NCBI GenBank assembly: GCA_002307055.1
Contig: DBTM01000039.1
Coordinates: 110,935 to 123,863 of the forward strand
From: Clostridiales bacterium UBA1316
Lineage (GTDB): Bacteria > Bacillota > Clostridia > Oscillospirales > Oscillospiraceae
DNA: 12,929 nucleotides
Reading direction: 5' to 3'
The notes under the pieces are model-generated. The model was not told where the DNA came from. It saw nothing but the letters and a program-made list of their open reading frames with translations, and searched no databases. Both the position numbers and the translations under genes were made by a program. Shown here piece after piece: positions 1 to 8,018 of the stretch (the first letter of the stretch is position 1; every line of letters begins with the position of its first letter).

Positions 1-1266
1 AAAGACGTTGGGGGCCTGCATCAGGATGCCGAGCAGATACAGGCGCCGACGCTCACCGCCGGATAACCGGCCGATGGTATTATACTGCAGATCCGAATTA
101 AACAAGTATTTTTCAAGCATCTGCGTCGCGGTTAAAATCCCGTCGGCGGTCTGAACCTCTCCGGCAATTTCTTTAATATAATCGATGACACGCATGCTCA
201 GGTCCATATCGTCGGAGCCCTGCGAAAAATATCCGAGCTTGACCGTATCTCCAAAAACAACCGAGCCGCTGTCCGGCGGCAGCCTGCCACCGATGATATT
301 GAGCAGCGTGGATTTCCCGCAGCCGTTTTTCCCGATAACGCCGATTCTGTCATTCCGCAGCAGGATATAATCAAAATGCTCAATCAGCTGCTTCCCGCCA
401 AAGCCGATAGATATATCATTGATCTCAACCGTCTTCTTGCCGAGCCTCGACGATATGGAGCTGACCTCCAGCTTTGACAGCTCGGCAGGCCCCTTTTTTT
501 CACTGAGCGCTTCAAAACGCTCAATTCTCTCCTTGCTCTTCGTACCGCGTGCCGTTGGGCCCTGCCGTATCCACGCCAGCTCTGTTCTCAGCAGGCTCTG
601 CCTTTTGCGTTCGGAGCCGAGCGCCATTTCCTCACGCTGTGCCTTGAGCTCCAGATATTTGGAGTAATTCGCCTCATAGCTGTACAGCTGCCCGCTGTCA
701 ATTTCAACGATTTTATTGACGATACGGTTCAAAAAGTAGCGGTCATGTGTCACCATGATCATCGCACCCGTGAACCGGATGAGATAATTCTCAAGCCACT
801 GGATCATTTCCGTGTCCAGATGGTTTGTCGGTTCGTCCAGAATCAGCACGTCGCAGGGATGGATGAGAACGCTTGCGATGGCCACCCGCTTGCGCTGACC
901 GCCGGACAGCGTGCAGACAGGTTTATCAAATTCGGTGATGCCGAGCTTCGTTAAAATCCTCTTCGCCTCAAATTCGCTCTCGTCCTTCAGCTCGGGAACA
1001 TCGAAAAAAATATGCTCCATCACCGTGAGCGCCTCATCCCAAATCGGATTCTGCGGCAGATACTGAACGCGGACGCCGGTGTACTTAACAACAGCGCCCT
1101 GATCGAGCTCCTCAGCCTCTGCCAGGATTTTAAGAAAAGTCGATTTTCCCGTTCCATTGACACCAATCACACCGATTTTGTCTCCCTTGTCGATATAAAG
1201 GGAGATATCGCTCAGCAGCGTTCTCTCACTATAACTTTTTGTAATTTTCTCTGCGGACAAAAGCAT
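1..1266 (-). CDS. ABC-F family ATPase, Uup-like (C-terminus off the window)
   Basis: This is a soluble protein with two ATP-binding cassettes and no membrane segments, the layout of ABC-F proteins, which act on ribosomes or nucleic acid rather than in transport. 422 codons are visible with no stop. Cassette 1 has Walker A GVNGTGKST (about 35-43), signature LSGGQRKR (about 120-127), Walker B LILDEP and the ABC-F-typical TNHLD (about 141-151), and switch His in MVTHDR. A charged linker follows (about 200-270) with WIRQGPTARGTKSKERIER, resembling the Uup linker. Cassette 2 has Walker A GKNGCGKST (about 312-320) and signature LSGGERRR (about 401-408); its Walker B and any C-terminal coiled coil lie outside. 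The ATG at 1266 has AGGGA about 9 bases upstream. It starts 20 bp after topB and is probably co-transcribed with it. The Uup subtype is inferred from the linker; antibiotic-resistance ABC-Fs are less likely but not excluded. Confidence 0.9.
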   Translation of the reverse strand, partial: MLLSAEKITKSYSERTLLSDISLYIDKGDKIGVIGVNGTGKSTFLKILAEAEELDQGAVVKYTGVRVQYLPQNPIWDEALTVMEHIFFDVPELKDESEFEAKRILTKLGITEFDKPVCTLSGGQRKRVAIASVLIHPCDVLILDEPTNHLDTEMIQWLENYLIRFTGAMIMVTHDRYFLNRIVNKIVEIDSGQLYSYEANYSKYLELKAQREEMALGSERKRQSLLRTELAWIRQGPTARGTKSKERIERFEALSEKKGPAELSKLEVSSISSRLGKKTVEINDISIGFGGKQLIEHFDYILLRNDRIGVIGKNGCGKSTLLNIIGGRLPPDSGSVVFGDTVKLGYFSQGSDDMDLSMRVIDYIKEIAGEVQTADGILTATQMLEKYLFNSDLQYNTIGRLSGGERRRLYLLGILMQAPNVF

Positions 1267-1283
1267 AACGTCGTTTCCCTATC

Positions 1284-1304
1284 TGTTCATTGTTCATTGT
1301 TCAT
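1284..1304. repeat. Three tandem 7-bp repeats across the topB stop codon
   Basis: TGTTCAT occurs three times head to tail on the plus strand. Read in the direction of topB, this is ATGAACA three times. The repeats encode the last residues (MNNEQ) and supply the TGA stop. The unit is 7 bp, so gaining or losing a copy would shift the topB frame at its extreme end and change the spacing to the ABC-F gene. Confidence 0.85.
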
Positions 1305-3470
1305 TTCTTTCCACTTGGCCAGCTGCTCGGCGAGCAGGGAGTTGGCCGGTCCTGTATCCTGCTGCTTGCTCAAAAAGCTCCGGACATCGGATTTATTCGC
1401 GCCCGCCTCGCCTTTACGCTTTTCAAAGTCGGAAAGCTTTTCCCGGTGGCCGCAGATACAGGTAAACATGCGGTTATCGCCCTCGCCGCGCATCTCAAGC
1501 TTTTTGTGGCAATTCGGGCAGCGCGCGTTTGTTTCGAACACCACGCTTTTACGGTACCCGCATTCCCGGTCCGGGCAGACGAGCATTTTACCCTTTTTGC
1601 CCTTGACATCGAGCAGGAATTTGCCGCAGTCGGGGCATTTTTCGCGGGTGAGATTGTCATGGACAAATTTGAGGTCGCTGGCTTTGACGGTTGAAACGAG
1701 TTTCGCGGCGTAGGCGCGCATATCCGCGATAAAATCCTGGTCGCGCGTTTTGCCCTTGCTGATGAGCGAGAGCTTTTGCTCCCATTTCGCCGTCAGCTCG
1801 GCAGACCGCAGCTCCGGCGGGACGATGCCGATGAGTTGAACGCCCTTTGAGGTTGGGACAAGCTCCTTGCCCCGCCGCTCCGCGTAAAAGCTCGTAAAAA
1901 GCTTTTCTATAATTTCAGCGCGCGTGGCGGGCGTGCCGAGTCCGCTGGTCGTTTCAAGCACCTCGCGCAGCTCCTTGTTTTCCATGCGTCGGGCGGGATT
2001 TTCCATCGCGGTTAAAAGCGTTGCTTCATTATAGCGGGCGGGCGGCTTCGTCTTCCCTGCTATCGTTTTTACCGAGACGATTTTTACGCGGTCTCCCTGC
2101 TTGACCGGCGGGAGCGACTGGTCGCGTTCTTCCTCGTCATTATCGTCCTCATTGGCCAGCAAATTGCCGTAAGCCGCTTTCCAGCCCGGCGTCTTGACAA
2201 TCTTCCCTTTGGCATAAAACTCATGGTTTTTGACGGTGAGCTTGATTTTTGTCTCCTCGTATTCAAACGCCGGTGACAGCACGGCGATAAACCGCCGGAC
2301 AACCAGGTCGAATATATTGCGCTCCTCCGGAGAGAGCTGCATCAGGTTAATCTGCTCATCGGTCGGGATAATGGCGTGATGGTCGGTTACCTTCGCGTTA
2401 TTGACGATGTACTTGGTTGAAAGCGGCCGCTTTTTGATCAGCTCCTGCGCCAGGTCCTTGTAGGGGCCGATGGAAATGCTGCGCAGTCTGTCCGTCAGCG
2501 TCGCGGCTACATCGTCGGTGATGTAGCGCGAGTCCGTACGCGGGTAGGTCAGGGCTTTGTGCGTTTCGTACAGGTTCTGCATAAAAGAGAGAGTCTGCTT
2601 GGCGGTGTAGGCGTATTTTTTATTGGCATCGCGCTGCAGCTCCGTTAAATCATAGGCGGCCGGGGGCACCTGGTGCTTATATTCCCGCGTGACGGCTGTT
2701 AAAACGCCTTCTCCGCCGGAGACCGCCGCCGCGATAGCTTCCGCTTTATCTTTATCAAAGAGCATCGACTGGCCCTTCGCGTCGCGCCAGGTTGCCGAAA
2801 AGCCGCCGGTTGTAAGCTGCACCGTCCAAAAATCCTTGGGTATGAATGTTTTTATCTCCTGCTCGCGCTCAACGAGGAGCGCCAGCGTCGGCGTCTGGAC
2901 GCGCCCGGCGGACAGCGAGGCGTTATACTTACACGTCAGCGCGCGGGTCACGTTGAGGCCGACGAGCCAATCCGCCTCCGCCCGCGCCTGGGCGCTTTTA
3001 TAAAGATTATCATATTCACCCGACGGGCGGAGACTCGCGAAGCCCTCTTTAATTGCTTTATCGGTCTGCGAGGAAATCCAGAGGCGCCTGGCTGGTTTAT
3101 TCCAACCGGCTTTATTCATGATCCACCGCGCGACAAGCTCGCCCTCGCGCCCGGAATCGGTGGCGATGACGAGGTCGGAGATGTCCGGCCTTTTCATAAG
3201 CGCCTGAACCGCCTTGAACTGCCTTGACGTTTCGTTCATAACAACCAGCTTCATTTTCTCGGGCAGCATGGGGAGGTCGTCCATATTCCAGGTTTTATAT
3301 TTTTCATTATAAGTTTCCGGCTCGGCGAGCGTCACCAGATGGCCCAGCGCCCAGGTGATAATATACCGCTCCCCGAGCAGGCACCCGTCACCCTTTTGAT
3401 GGCACCCCAGCACCTGGGCAATGTCCCGCCCGACGGAAGGCTTTTCAGTTAAAACCAATGTTTTTGCCAT
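1287..3470 (-). CDS. topB: DNA topoisomerase III (type IA)
   Basis: A type IA topoisomerase that cuts one DNA strand through a tyrosine link and passes the other, relaxing or decatenating DNA in the cytoplasm. The 727-residue protein has an N-terminal Toprim domain (LTEKPSVGRDIAQVLG at about 5-20; acidic motif TDSGREGE at about 104-111) and the active-site Tyr in LTYPRTDS (about Tyr309). Two C-terminal zinc ribbons follow: CPDC with a CPDREC pair (about 612-638), and CPNC with CICG (about 651-674). Length and layout match Bacillus-type TopB. The frame is open to a GTG/TTG-type start at 3491, but the ATG at 3470 is preferred: GGAG lies about 10 bases upstream and the protein then begins MAKTLVLTEKPS as in the family. 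An extended -10 promoter lies about 47 bp upstream. The stop lies within three tandem copies of a 7-bp repeat, and the ABC-F gene follows after 20 bp. Confidence 0.96.
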   Translation of the reverse strand: MAKTLVLTEKPSVGRDIAQVLGCHQKGDGCLLGERYIITWALGHLVTLAEPETYNEKYKTWNMDDLPMLPEKMKLVVMNETSRQFKAVQALMKRPDISDLVIATDSGREGELVARWIMNKAGWNKPARRLWISSQTDKAIKEGFASLRPSGEYDNLYKSAQARAEADWLVGLNVTRALTCKYNASLSAGRVQTPTLALLVEREQEIKTFIPKDFWTVQLTTGGFSATWRDAKGQSMLFDKDKAEAIAAAVSGGEGVLTAVTREYKHQVPPAAYDLTELQRDANKKYAYTAKQTLSFMQNLYETHKALTYPRTDSRYITDDVAATLTDRLRSISIGPYKDLAQELIKKRPLSTKYIVNNAKVTDHHAIIPTDEQINLMQLSPEERNIFDLVVRRFIAVLSPAFEYEETKIKLTVKNHEFYAKGKIVKTPGWKAAYGNLLANEDDNDEEERDQSLPPVKQGDRVKIVSVKTIAGKTKPPARYNEATLLTAMENPARRMENKELREVLETTSGLGTPATRAEIIEKLFTSFYAERRGKELVPTSKGVQLIGIVPPELRSAELTAKWEQKLSLISKGKTRDQDFIADMRAYAAKLVSTVKASDLKFVHDNLTREKCPDCGKFLLDVKGKKGKMLVCPDRECGYRKSVVFETNARCPNCHKKLEMRGEGDNRMFTCICGHREKLSDFEKRKGEAGANKSDVRSFLSKQQDTGPANSLLAEQLAKWKEMNNEQ

Positions 3471-3516
3471 AAACTCTATTCTCCAATTCAAGCGCAGCTC
3501 TTTTTATACTGCCGAT

Positions 3517-3525
3517 ATTATACCA
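3517..3525 (-). promoter_or_regulatory. Extended -10 promoter for topB
   Basis: On the minus strand the sequence reads TGGTATAAT, a perfect -10 box with the TGn extension, about 47 bases before the topB start. No good -35 box is seen at 16-18 bp, which is typical of extended -10 promoters. It would drive topB and the ABC-F gene behind it. Confidence 0.6.
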
Positions 3526-3533
3526 CATACGCC

Positions 3534-3876
3534 TCATACGGCATATAAATTCACATTTATTGAGCATTTTTGGCTCATTTCCTGCTTTAAACAGGCGATA
3601 ATTTGTTGCAATAATATTAATTATGTTACAATTGTGTTAAGCGTTTATTGCCATGCAAAGCGGCAAACCGCTGCGGTTAAAGGATTATTTGCTTGACGCT
3701 GCGCGACGGAGCTTTAAAAAAAACGCTACATATATAATTTTAAAAATGCTTCAGGCCTCCCGCGTTTTTTCTGACGGCTATTTTGCGTGCCTGCGCTTAT
3801 TATAACACACAGGCGATGCAGGAAACTTTCTGTCCACCGGCATCACACCTTCTGGGGATTTTACGCTTGAGAGCGT
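3534..3876. other. Non-coding stretch between topB promoter and the coiled-coil gene
   Basis: No gene is supported here on either strand; the open frames have no ribosome binding site and no recognisable protein. The stretch is AT-rich with short inverted repeats: TGAGC/GCTCA at 3561-3577, AGCGG/CCGCT at 3659-3672 and ACGCT/AGCGT at 3863-3876. TATAAT-like boxes occur on the minus strand near 3800 and on the plus strand near 3733, but both lack a convincing -35 box. No riboswitch or T-box pattern was recognised. Confidence 0.5.
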
Positions 3877-3906
3877 CGATACCCGCACCGATAGGTGCGG
3901 GTATCG
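3877..3906. terminator. Strong 13-bp hairpin, possible terminator of the MMPL/coiled-coil operon
   Basis: A perfect inverted repeat with arms CGATACCCGCACC (3877-3889) and GGTGCGGGTATCG (3894-3906) and a GATA tetraloop region. It lies 25 bp beyond the stop of the minus-strand gene ending at 3931, where a terminator is expected. However, the minus-strand side is not followed by a T-run, and the plus-strand side has only a loose one (CTTCTGTTT). It may be a weak terminator or a 3'-end stabilising hairpin. A second small hairpin abuts it (3863-3876). Confidence 0.5.
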
Positions 3907-3930
3907 CTTCTGTTTGATGTTCATTCTGTT

Positions 3931-5853
3931 CTAAAAGATGCTCTTGAAGAAGTTGACGATGCGCTGCCAGAAGGTTAATTTTGACGAGTCCTGTTTAACC
4001 TGAGCAGTCGATTGTGTCGTGTCCTTTTTATTGGAGGACTCGAGGTCGGCTGTTTTCATGACAAACTTTATGGTTGTTTTCGCGCCGTCGGGTGCGCCGG
4101 TAAAGCTGGTGTATTCATCGGCTTGCTTCACCATTTCGTCCTTGACCTCCAGGGCGGTGCCGAGCTTATCCATCGACCCGGAGTTGAGCATATCAAAAAT
4201 GCTGCTTTTGAACGTGCCCATGCCGGTGTTCAGTTCGCCGGATTTTTCCGCGAGCTTATCGGAGCCGCCGATTAAGGCTTTGAGCCCGGCATCAATCGTC
4301 TTCGAACCGCCGGAAAGCTGAGCCAGGCCGCTGTCGAGCTTCGACGCGCCGACGCTCAATTGGTCGGCTCCGGCGGAAAGCGCGATAATCGCGTTGGCAA
4401 GAGTCTTCGGATTGGAAGGATCGTCGCTGGGATTATATAAAGCGTTTGTCAGGGTATTCATAGAGCTCATCAGTTTTGTGGAGAGTGTTTCGATATCCGT
4501 CAGGGATGTATTCAGCGCCTGCAGGCTGCTCATATCGATACCCGAGAGCATCTGGGTGATTTGCGCGCCCGCTTGATTGACAATCTTTTCCTTGGCTGCG
4601 GTGATGGCTGTCTGCTGTGCCGAGGTCAGATCATTATAGGTCTTTCCGGTCAAAATCTGGATGGTCGCATTGGAGGACGCATCGCACACCGTGGTAACGG
4701 CTGTCGTGAGCTGCGTCTTGATGGTGCTCATATCCGGGATTTTTAAGTTTGACAGCTGCTTCTGAAGCGCCGTCATTTTATCCACCAGTGCCTGCTGCTG
4801 CGACTTGGAAGCGGTAATGCCGGGGATCAGCTGCGCGGTGACCTCCTGCTTCAGGAGCTCCGCTGCCGAGGCAAGCTGCGCGGTGCCGCTTTTTAGCGCG
4901 TCGGCGCCTGTGACCGCCTGCAGCAGACTGTCGCTGAATTTACTGTAGCCGCTGCCGAGCGTGCCTATTTTAGAGTCGTATTCACTGAGGGCTGAGGACA
5001 GCTGCGCGGTTCCATCCTTCAATTGCGAGATCGCCGAGCTCAGCTTTCCGATTCCGCTGGTAACATCGGTAAGCTTATCGTTTATATTAATATTCTTAAG
5101 ATCGGCAAGCTTTGTCGCCGCGGCAATAACAACCGCGGGCATTTCAAAGCTGTCCGTCTTGGCTGTCACGGTAAAGGTGCCGGATAACGCGTCCTTCAAG
5201 CCGGATAAAACGTCATCTGACAGGAGGCCGTCAAAGCTTTCCATCATTCCGGGAAGGCAGATATAGCTGACAACCTGATTGTTGGAATCCGTCAGGATAT
5301 TGCTGCTGCCGGCTTTAACCTCGGTAAAGCTTTTAACCGGCATGTTCATCACGAGCGCGACGGCGAACGGTGTATAGACAGTTCTGTTTGCGCCGTCAAT
5401 CAGCTTTGTCTGCTTTTCATTGTTCGTGAATTTATACGTCATTGAGACCTCTCCGCTTTTGCCGGCTAGATCCTGGGCGGAAATAGCCTGCCCGTTGAGT
5501 GCATATGTAATACTGACGGACACGGGCGGCTGTTTGTCGGAATTGCCCGTATAATAAACGTCGGTATCCGCCGTGTCCCAGGTGACAACGCCACCGTTAT
5601 TCTGAGGCTCGACAGAAGATTTGATATTGGTTATATTCGTCAGATCGCTTTTATCTGAAACACCAGACAGGCCGCCGTCCGAATGGAGCCAGCAGCTGAC
5701 GGTTTCTTCTTTAATAGAGCCGTCGGCATTTAAAATTGTATAGACGCTCTCATCCTTTGACACGGCTGTACCGGAAGCCAGAGCGCTCACGCTGATACCG
5801 GCCAGAAGCGCAACGCAGAGAATTATGACCATTATTTTCTTTAATGCTTTCAT
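3931..5853 (-). CDS. Exported coiled-coil protein partnered with MMPL exporter, function unknown
   Basis: I do not recognise a named family. The 640-residue protein starts with a clear signal peptide (MKALKK, a hydrophobic stretch to about 23, then SALAS-G near 27), so it should be exported. Residues about 28-240 look like a beta-rich domain. From about 250 to 550 the protein is Ala/Ser/Leu/Gln-rich helix, and about 495-549 holds consecutive heptads of the GADQLSV, GASKLDS, GLAQLSG type, as seen in YhgE/Pip-like proteins. No further membrane span is visible. The tail is a linker ending in an amphipathic aromatic helix (LTFWQRIVNFFKSIF) that may touch the membrane. ATG at 5853 is chosen over the GTG at 5862 because AAGGAG lies 8 bases upstream of it. 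ATG overlaps the TGA of the MMPL gene (ATGA), implying translational coupling. Inference: an extracytoplasmic partner of the exporter, perhaps an adaptor or wall-spanning element. Confidence 0.85.
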   Translation of the reverse strand: MKALKKIMVIILCVALLAGISVSALASGTAVSKDESVYTILNADGSIKEETVSCWLHSDGGLSGVSDKSDLTNITNIKSSVEPQNNGGVVTWDTADTDVYYTGNSDKQPPVSVSITYALNGQAISAQDLAGKSGEVSMTYKFTNNEKQTKLIDGANRTVYTPFAVALVMNMPVKSFTEVKAGSSNILTDSNNQVVSYICLPGMMESFDGLLSDDVLSGLKDALSGTFTVTAKTDSFEMPAVVIAAATKLADLKNININDKLTDVTSGIGKLSSAISQLKDGTAQLSSALSEYDSKIGTLGSGYSKFSDSLLQAVTGADALKSGTAQLASAAELLKQEVTAQLIPGITASKSQQQALVDKMTALQKQLSNLKIPDMSTIKTQLTTAVTTVCDASSNATIQILTGKTYNDLTSAQQTAITAAKEKIVNQAGAQITQMLSGIDMSSLQALNTSLTDIETLSTKLMSSMNTLTNALYNPSDDPSNPKTLANAIIALSAGADQLSVGASKLDSGLAQLSGGSKTIDAGLKALIGGSDKLAEKSGELNTGMGTFKSSIFDMLNSGSMDKLGTALEVKDEMVKQADEYTSFTGAPDGAKTTIKFVMKTADLESSNKKDTTQSTAQVKQDSSKLTFWQRIVNFFKSIF

Positions 5854-7952
5854 AAGGCACACTCCTTAATTTCTTTTTTGCTTTTATTTGCAGACTTCAG
5901 CCAGTGGAAGGACGTTTTCTCAAACACTTTGGAAAAGATAATAAGCAGAGCGGGAAGGACAAAGAGAATAGTAAACATGCTGATGAGCGCTCCTCTGGAT
6001 ATGAGCAGGCACAGGCTTTGCAGCAGCTTGATGCCTGAAATCATCGAGACACCGATGGTCGCCGCGAAAAATGCCAGGCCGCTGGAAAAGATCGAGCGCG
6101 AGCAGGTTTCAATAGCAATCTGCATGGCATCCTTCGCCGGATGGCCGTTCCTGCGCTCCTCTCGGAACCTGTTCGTCAGTAAAATCGCATAGTTAATCGT
6201 GGAACCGAGCTGAATTGTACCGATGACAATACTGGCGATGAAGGGTAGGACCGTGCCTGAGTAATACGGAATACCCATGTTGATGGTTACAGCCGCCTCA
6301 ATGACAATAACAAGCACAACAGGAACAGAGACTGAACCGAAAACCAATGCAATGATTATGAATACCGCAATGACGGAGGCAATATTCACATTCGTGAAAT
6401 CCTTATCGGCAATCGTCACAAGGTCCTTTGTCAGGGGCGCTTCGCCCGTAATCAGAGCGCTGCTGTCATAGGCCTTGACAATGGCGCTGATCTTGTCGAG
6501 CTGATTATTCTGTTCGTCTGTAGCCGGTTCATAGGCAGAGTTGACGAGGATCAGCTGCCTGCCGCCGCTCTCGAATATATTCTTGATAGAGTCCGGCAGG
6601 AAATCGTCGGGTATACCGCCGCCAATATAATCCTTATAGGCGGCAACAAGGGAAATGCTGTCAAGCGCCTTGATTTTATCCGACATCTGGCTGACCTGGC
6701 TATTCGGCAGTTTCTCGTCAACAAGAATGAAATCCGTCGCCGTCATGTTATAATCGCTTTTCAGCCGGTTCGTACCCTGAACCGAAGTAAGATTGTCCGG
6801 GAGGGACTGGATCAGGTTGTAATATTTTTCGGCATGGGTACTTCCATAGATGAACGGGATCAACAGGACGAGGAAAATGATGAGGATTGGAATATGGTGC
6901 CGGACAATGAAGCGGGCAGTTTTTTTCAGCCGCGGTATAAAGGTCCTGTGTTTGTATTTTTCAACCGGTTTATTGAAAATCATGATAAAAGCGGGCAGGA
7001 TCGTAAAGGTACTGATGACGCCCAGGAAAACACCCTTAGCCATGACAATGCCGATATCGGAACCCAAGGTCAGGCTCATGGTGCACAGGGCCAGGAAGCC
7101 CGCAATAGCGGTTAAGGCGCTGGCAGAGATAGACGTGAAGGTCTTCACAAGGGCGGTGATCATCGCCTCGTCCTTATCCTCCTGCTTCAGCCGCTCCTCT
7201 TCATAACGGTGAATCAGGAAAATTGAGAAGTCCATCGTCACACCGAGCTGCAGCACAGTGGCCAGCGACTGCGTGATATAGGAAATCTGACCCATGAAAA
7301 TATTCGTCCCGAAGTTATACAGGATGGCGAAACCGATGCCCGCCAGGACCAGTACAGGCACGATGGTGGACTCAACGCCGAGATAAAGAACAATGAGGAC
7401 AAGCACAACCGCCGCTAAAACGTAAATCGGCACCTCACTGTCTGCCAGGGCCTTCGTATCCTCTGCGACAGCGGACAGGCCGCCGATAAAGCAGTCCTTT
7501 TGCAGCTGCAGCTTAATCTGGCTGACCGCATTCATGGTCGACTCGGACGACGTGGAGTCGGAGAAGGTAACAAGGATCAGCGTGCCGTCCTTGCTGTAAA
7601 AGGTATCTCTCAGATCCTTCGGCAGCATATCCTTGGGGACGCTTAAATCAACCAGATTGTCTATCCAGTAGACATTTTGTACGCCGCTGATCTTGCTGAT
7701 ATCGCTCTTCAGCTTCAGGACATCGCTGTTTTTCATGTTTTTGACCGTCACCATGGCCGTACTGGCGATATGAAAATCCTTGTCGAGGTATTTCTCCCCT
7801 AAGACCGATTCGAGATTTGCCGGTAAATAGGTCAGAATATCGTAATTAACCCGTGTGCTTATAATCCCTAAAATGGCTGGGATCACAAGAACCGCGGCGA
7901 TGATGACGACAAGCCATTTTTTCTTGACGACGAATCGCGCAAAATGCTTCAA
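5850..7952 (-). CDS. MMPL/RND-type membrane exporter
   Basis: A 700-residue membrane protein of the RND superfamily, MMPL type. These use ion gradients to export lipids, drugs or surface molecules. It has two related halves, each with one membrane span, an external loop of about 140-150 residues and a block of about five spans (12 in all). The diagnostic TM4 motif QLGVTMDFSIFLIHRYEEE (Asp at about 241) is repeated in the second half as QLGSTINYAILLTNRFREE, with Asn in place of Asp. The start is probably the TTG at 7952: AAGGGG lies 9 bases upstream and the product begins MKHFARFVVKKKWLVV, straight into TM1. The frame stays open to a TTG at 8021, but that codon lies in the promoter/operator. 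It has its own sigma-A-type promoter under likely TetR control and overlaps the coiled-coil gene by ATGA. The substrate is unknown. Confidence 0.92.
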   Translation of the reverse strand: MKHFARFVVKKKWLVVIIAAVLVIPAILGIISTRVNYDILTYLPANLESVLGEKYLDKDFHIASTAMVTVKNMKNSDVLKLKSDISKISGVQNVYWIDNLVDLSVPKDMLPKDLRDTFYSKDGTLILVTFSDSTSSESTMNAVSQIKLQLQKDCFIGGLSAVAEDTKALADSEVPIYVLAAVVLVLIVLYLGVESTIVPVLVLAGIGFAILYNFGTNIFMGQISYITQSLATVLQLGVTMDFSIFLIHRYEEERLKQEDKDEAMITALVKTFTSISASALTAIAGFLALCTMSLTLGSDIGIVMAKGVFLGVISTFTILPAFIMIFNKPVEKYKHRTFIPRLKKTARFIVRHHIPILIIFLVLLIPFIYGSTHAEKYYNLIQSLPDNLTSVQGTNRLKSDYNMTATDFILVDEKLPNSQVSQMSDKIKALDSISLVAAYKDYIGGGIPDDFLPDSIKNIFESGGRQLILVNSAYEPATDEQNNQLDKISAIVKAYDSSALITGEAPLTKDLVTIADKDFTNVNIASVIAVFIIIALVFGSVSVPVVLVIVIEAAVTINMGIPYYSGTVLPFIASIVIGTIQLGSTINYAILLTNRFREERRNGHPAKDAMQIAIETCSRSIFSSGLAFFAATIGVSMISGIKLLQSLCLLISRGALISMFTILFVLPALLIIFSKVFEKTSFHWLKSANKSKKEIKECAL

Positions 7953-7985
7953 ATCACATATCCCCTTTTTTAGTTTGTCTTTTAG

Positions 7986-8014
7986 AGTATAGCCGCGGAA
8001 TGACCGATAGTCAA
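7986..8014 (-). promoter_or_regulatory. Sigma-A promoter of the MMPL operon
   Basis: On the minus strand a -35 box TTGACT (8009-8014) and a -10 box TATACT (7986-7991) are separated by exactly 17 bp. The -10 lies about 33 bases before the TTG start. The -35 box is part of an operator-like inverted repeat (8001-8013), so a bound repressor would block RNA polymerase directly. Confidence 0.8.
8001..8013. promoter_or_regulatory. Proximal TetR operator-like site
   Basis: TGACC-GAT-AGTCA is an imperfect copy of the palindrome at 8019-8041, keeping the TGAC-N5-GTCA core with the same 3-bp centre spacing. It overlaps the -35 box of the MMPL promoter. The two sites are centred 23 bp apart, about two helical turns, so two dimers could sit on nearly the same face. 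Confidence 0.6.
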
Positions 8015-8018
8015 TCCG

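Noticed and set aside
1012..1713. Plus-strand open frame of 233 codons
   Set aside because: It lies opposite the ABC-F and topB genes, has no ribosome binding site and encodes no recognisable protein; it is the antisense shadow of real genes.
3421..3696. Plus-strand open frame across the topB start and upstream region
   Set aside because: It begins inside topB in antisense, has no ribosome binding site, and its product is low-complexity read-through of AT-rich DNA.
3931..5853. Phage tail tape-measure or infection protein, suggested by the coiled-coil heptads
   Set aside because: It has a signal peptide, is coupled to an MMPL gene, and no phage genes are nearby.
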